Source of the DNA: NORP240 sp046047495
Lineage (GTDB): Bacteria; Pseudomonadota; Gammaproteobacteria; Pseudomonadales; Pseudohongiellaceae
Assembly (NCBI GenBank): GCA_046047495.1
Contig: JBJOHV010000048.1
Span: 1 to 64,000 of the forward strand
Reading direction: 5' to 3'
Length of the DNA stretch: 64,000 nt
The notes beneath the pieces were generated by a model. The model worked only from the letters and a program-made list of their open reading frames with translations, was not told where the DNA came from and made no database searches. Position numbers and translations under genes: made by a program. This document shows positions 62,995 through 64,000 of the stretch, one piece after another. Each line of letters starts with the position of its first letter. Positions within the stretch are counted from its first letter, which is position 1.

Positions 62995-63085
62995 GACACC
63001 GAATACTGTTCCGAAACCCAACGACCGACACCGAATGCTGTTCCGAAACCCAGCGACTGACTCTGAATGACGTCTCGAAACACCC
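62990..63085. repeat. 32-bp tandem repeat, three units
   Basis: Units at 62990-63021, 63022-63053 (two differences from the first) and a degraded one at 63054-63085, all of the form cgacyga...gaaac. The last unit ends 9 bp before the stop codon of the beta-propeller gene. Confidence 0.84.
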
Positions 63086-63094
63086 TGCCGGGGA

Positions 63095-64000
63095 TCAGTC
63101 GATCTGCATCAGCACCGTGCCAACCCGCTTGGGTGTCTGCCCCACCGGCACCTTCGCCACCACCGTCAGGGCCGCCGTGTCCACCACATAGGTGGCGTTG
63201 TCGCCGGCGGCACCGATGTAGGCAAAGCGGCCATCGGGGGTGAAGGTGATCCATTCCGGATGCTGGCCCACATACACCCGGCCGATCTCTTTAAGATCCG
63301 GCAGGGAGTGGATGTACACATGGCTGTAGACCTTGCTGGTGGACCACAGGGTCTTGCCGTCGGGCGGGATGCCGAGGCCATGGGCTGGCGCTGCCTGCAG
63401 GCCGTCCAGATGCGCCTCCTCGCCAGGCACCGGCGGGTGTTCGATGCGGGCCACCTCCTCCCGGGTGTTGAAATCGACTGCCGCGAAGCCATGGAAGTCC
63501 GACAGCTGCACATAAATGTTCTTCGTGGAACCATCGGGATGGGTATCGAAGATCATGGGGCGGATACCGGAACTCATCTCCTTGGTCCAGGCCATTTCGT
63601 CGGTGGCGGTATCAATCACATTGATGGTGCTGCGCTGAATGGAGCCGGCCACCGCATGGCGGCCGTCCGGCGTCACATACACATTGTGGATGGCACCGAC
63701 CGTGGGAATGGTCTTGATGTTGCGCATGGCCACCGTATCGATGACATCCACGGCCCCGGGCGACTCCATGATGCCCACGTACACCTTGCGGCCATCCTTG
63801 CTGGTGGCCACGTTGTTGGGACGGCCACTGAGATGTATCCGCCGCTTCACCCGCAGGGTGCGGGAATCGACGATGTCCAGGCTGTGCATGGCTTCGTTGG
63901 AGATATAGATATTGCTGCCATCGGGTGATCCGGTCACGCCGTGGGGAATTTCGATATCGCCAATCTCTCCAACCACCCGGTTGGTGTAAGGATCGATAAT
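63095..64000 (-). CDS. YncE-like beta-propeller protein, partial
   Basis: 302 codons of the C-terminal part of a protein that runs past the right edge. It consists of YVTN/cytochrome D1-like propeller repeats: GVTGSPDGSNIYISNE, VDVIDTVAMRNIKTIPTVG, VYVTPDGRHAVAG, WITFTPDGRFAYIG. The incoming frame IIDPYTNRVVGEIG at the edge is one more repeat, so the true start is outside. Such proteins are periplasmic and often accompany metal or electron-transfer systems. The function is unknown. Confidence 0.85.
   Translation of the reverse strand: MIDPYTNRVVGEIGDIEIPHGVTGSPDGSNIYISNEAMHSLDIVDSRTLRVKRRIHLSGRPNNVATSKDGRKVYVGIMESPGAVDVIDTVAMRNIKTIPTVGAIHNVYVTPDGRHAVAGSIQRSTINVIDTATDEMAWTKEMSSGIRPMIFDTHPDGSTKNIYVQLSDFHGFAAVDFNTREEVARIEHPPVPGEEAHLDGLQAAPAHGLGIPPDGKTLWSTSKVYSHVYIHSLPDLKEIGRVYVGQHPEWITFTPDGRFAYIGAAGDNATYVVDTAALTVVAKVPVGQTPKRVGTVLMQID

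Larger units (their letters stand above)
62493..63094. other. Gene-free repeat region
   Basis: About 600 bp without a supported gene between the metalloprotease and the beta-propeller gene. It consists of a 14-bp tandem repeat, a 26-bp inverted-repeat element, a structured repeat copy and a 32-bp tandem repeat, each listed separately. Confidence 0.75.

Noticed and set aside
62990..63085. CRISPR-like array
   Set aside because: The 32-bp units are directly adjacent without spacers and no cas genes are near; a simple tandem repeat.

Overview
The window is GC-rich, densely coded chromosomal DNA from a Gram-negative bacterium, most likely a free-living (probably marine or aquatic) gammaproteobacterium. 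The evidence is two large TonB-dependent receptors with signal peptides, a lipobox protein, Tat-type signals, an E. coli-type glucokinase/MalQ/Glg set, a TcyP-type cystine symporter and a lambda-P/DnaT-like helicase-loading pair. The taxonomic placement is inferred from protein style only; there is no rRNA, tRNA, phage, plasmid, integrase or CRISPR array in the window.

Layout. 0-8 kb: an exported TPR-like protein, then two tandem paralogous TonB-dependent receptors (- strand), each followed by a strong hairpin terminator. 8.4-14.1 kb: amino-acid metabolism, with a Cds1-like cysteine desulfhydrase divergent from a class III aminotransferase, a lipoprotein amidohydrolase and an APC permease. 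14.2-14.5 kb: remnant of an HD-GYP gene. 14.6-27.4 kb: an unbroken, translationally coupled glycogen operon glk-malQ-glgB-glgX-glgP-glgC-glgA, covering glucose phosphorylation, ADP-glucose synthesis, chain elongation and branching, debranching, phosphorolysis and maltodextrin recycling. 27.4-30.6 kb: two copies of a REP-like palindrome, then a marR-emrA-emrB efflux operon whose promoter carries a perfect palindrome over the -10 box. It abuts a truncated edd (6-phosphogluconate dehydratase) remnant at 30.6-31.5 kb.

31.6-46 kb: a lambda-P-like helicase loader overlapping a protein with three DnaT-type domains; a glycerate-kinase-like P-loop kinase; a MerR regulator plus Cu/Zn permease pair with a classic 19-bp-spacer promoter; a periplasmic serine hydrolase; two tandem PLP aminotransferases that both carry Tat signals; a nucleotidyltransferase with a small overlapping partner; a DUF2975/HTH pair; a Rap1a/Tai-like immunity protein; a gap-esterase-cyclophilin operon; and an SGNH hydrolase.

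46-64 kb: a structured intergenic repeat, a 2OG-Fe(II) oxygenase, a sulfotransferase overlapping an AAA/DUF4143 ATPase, a PQQ dehydrogenase, a MscS channel with an M28-type peptidase, a third REP-like palindrome between convergent genes, a compact PHP-hydrolase/cystine-symporter/SulP-cNMP operon, a matrixin-type metalloprotease with a coupled exported partner, a 0.6-kb repeat nest, and the end of a beta-propeller protein running off the right edge.

Most noteworthy are an interspersed structured repeat with a near-identical 40-nt core but different, still self-complementary arms (46.0 kb and 62.9 kb); the exported aminotransferase pair; the triple-DnaT/lambda-P loader; and the three-copy REP-like palindrome.
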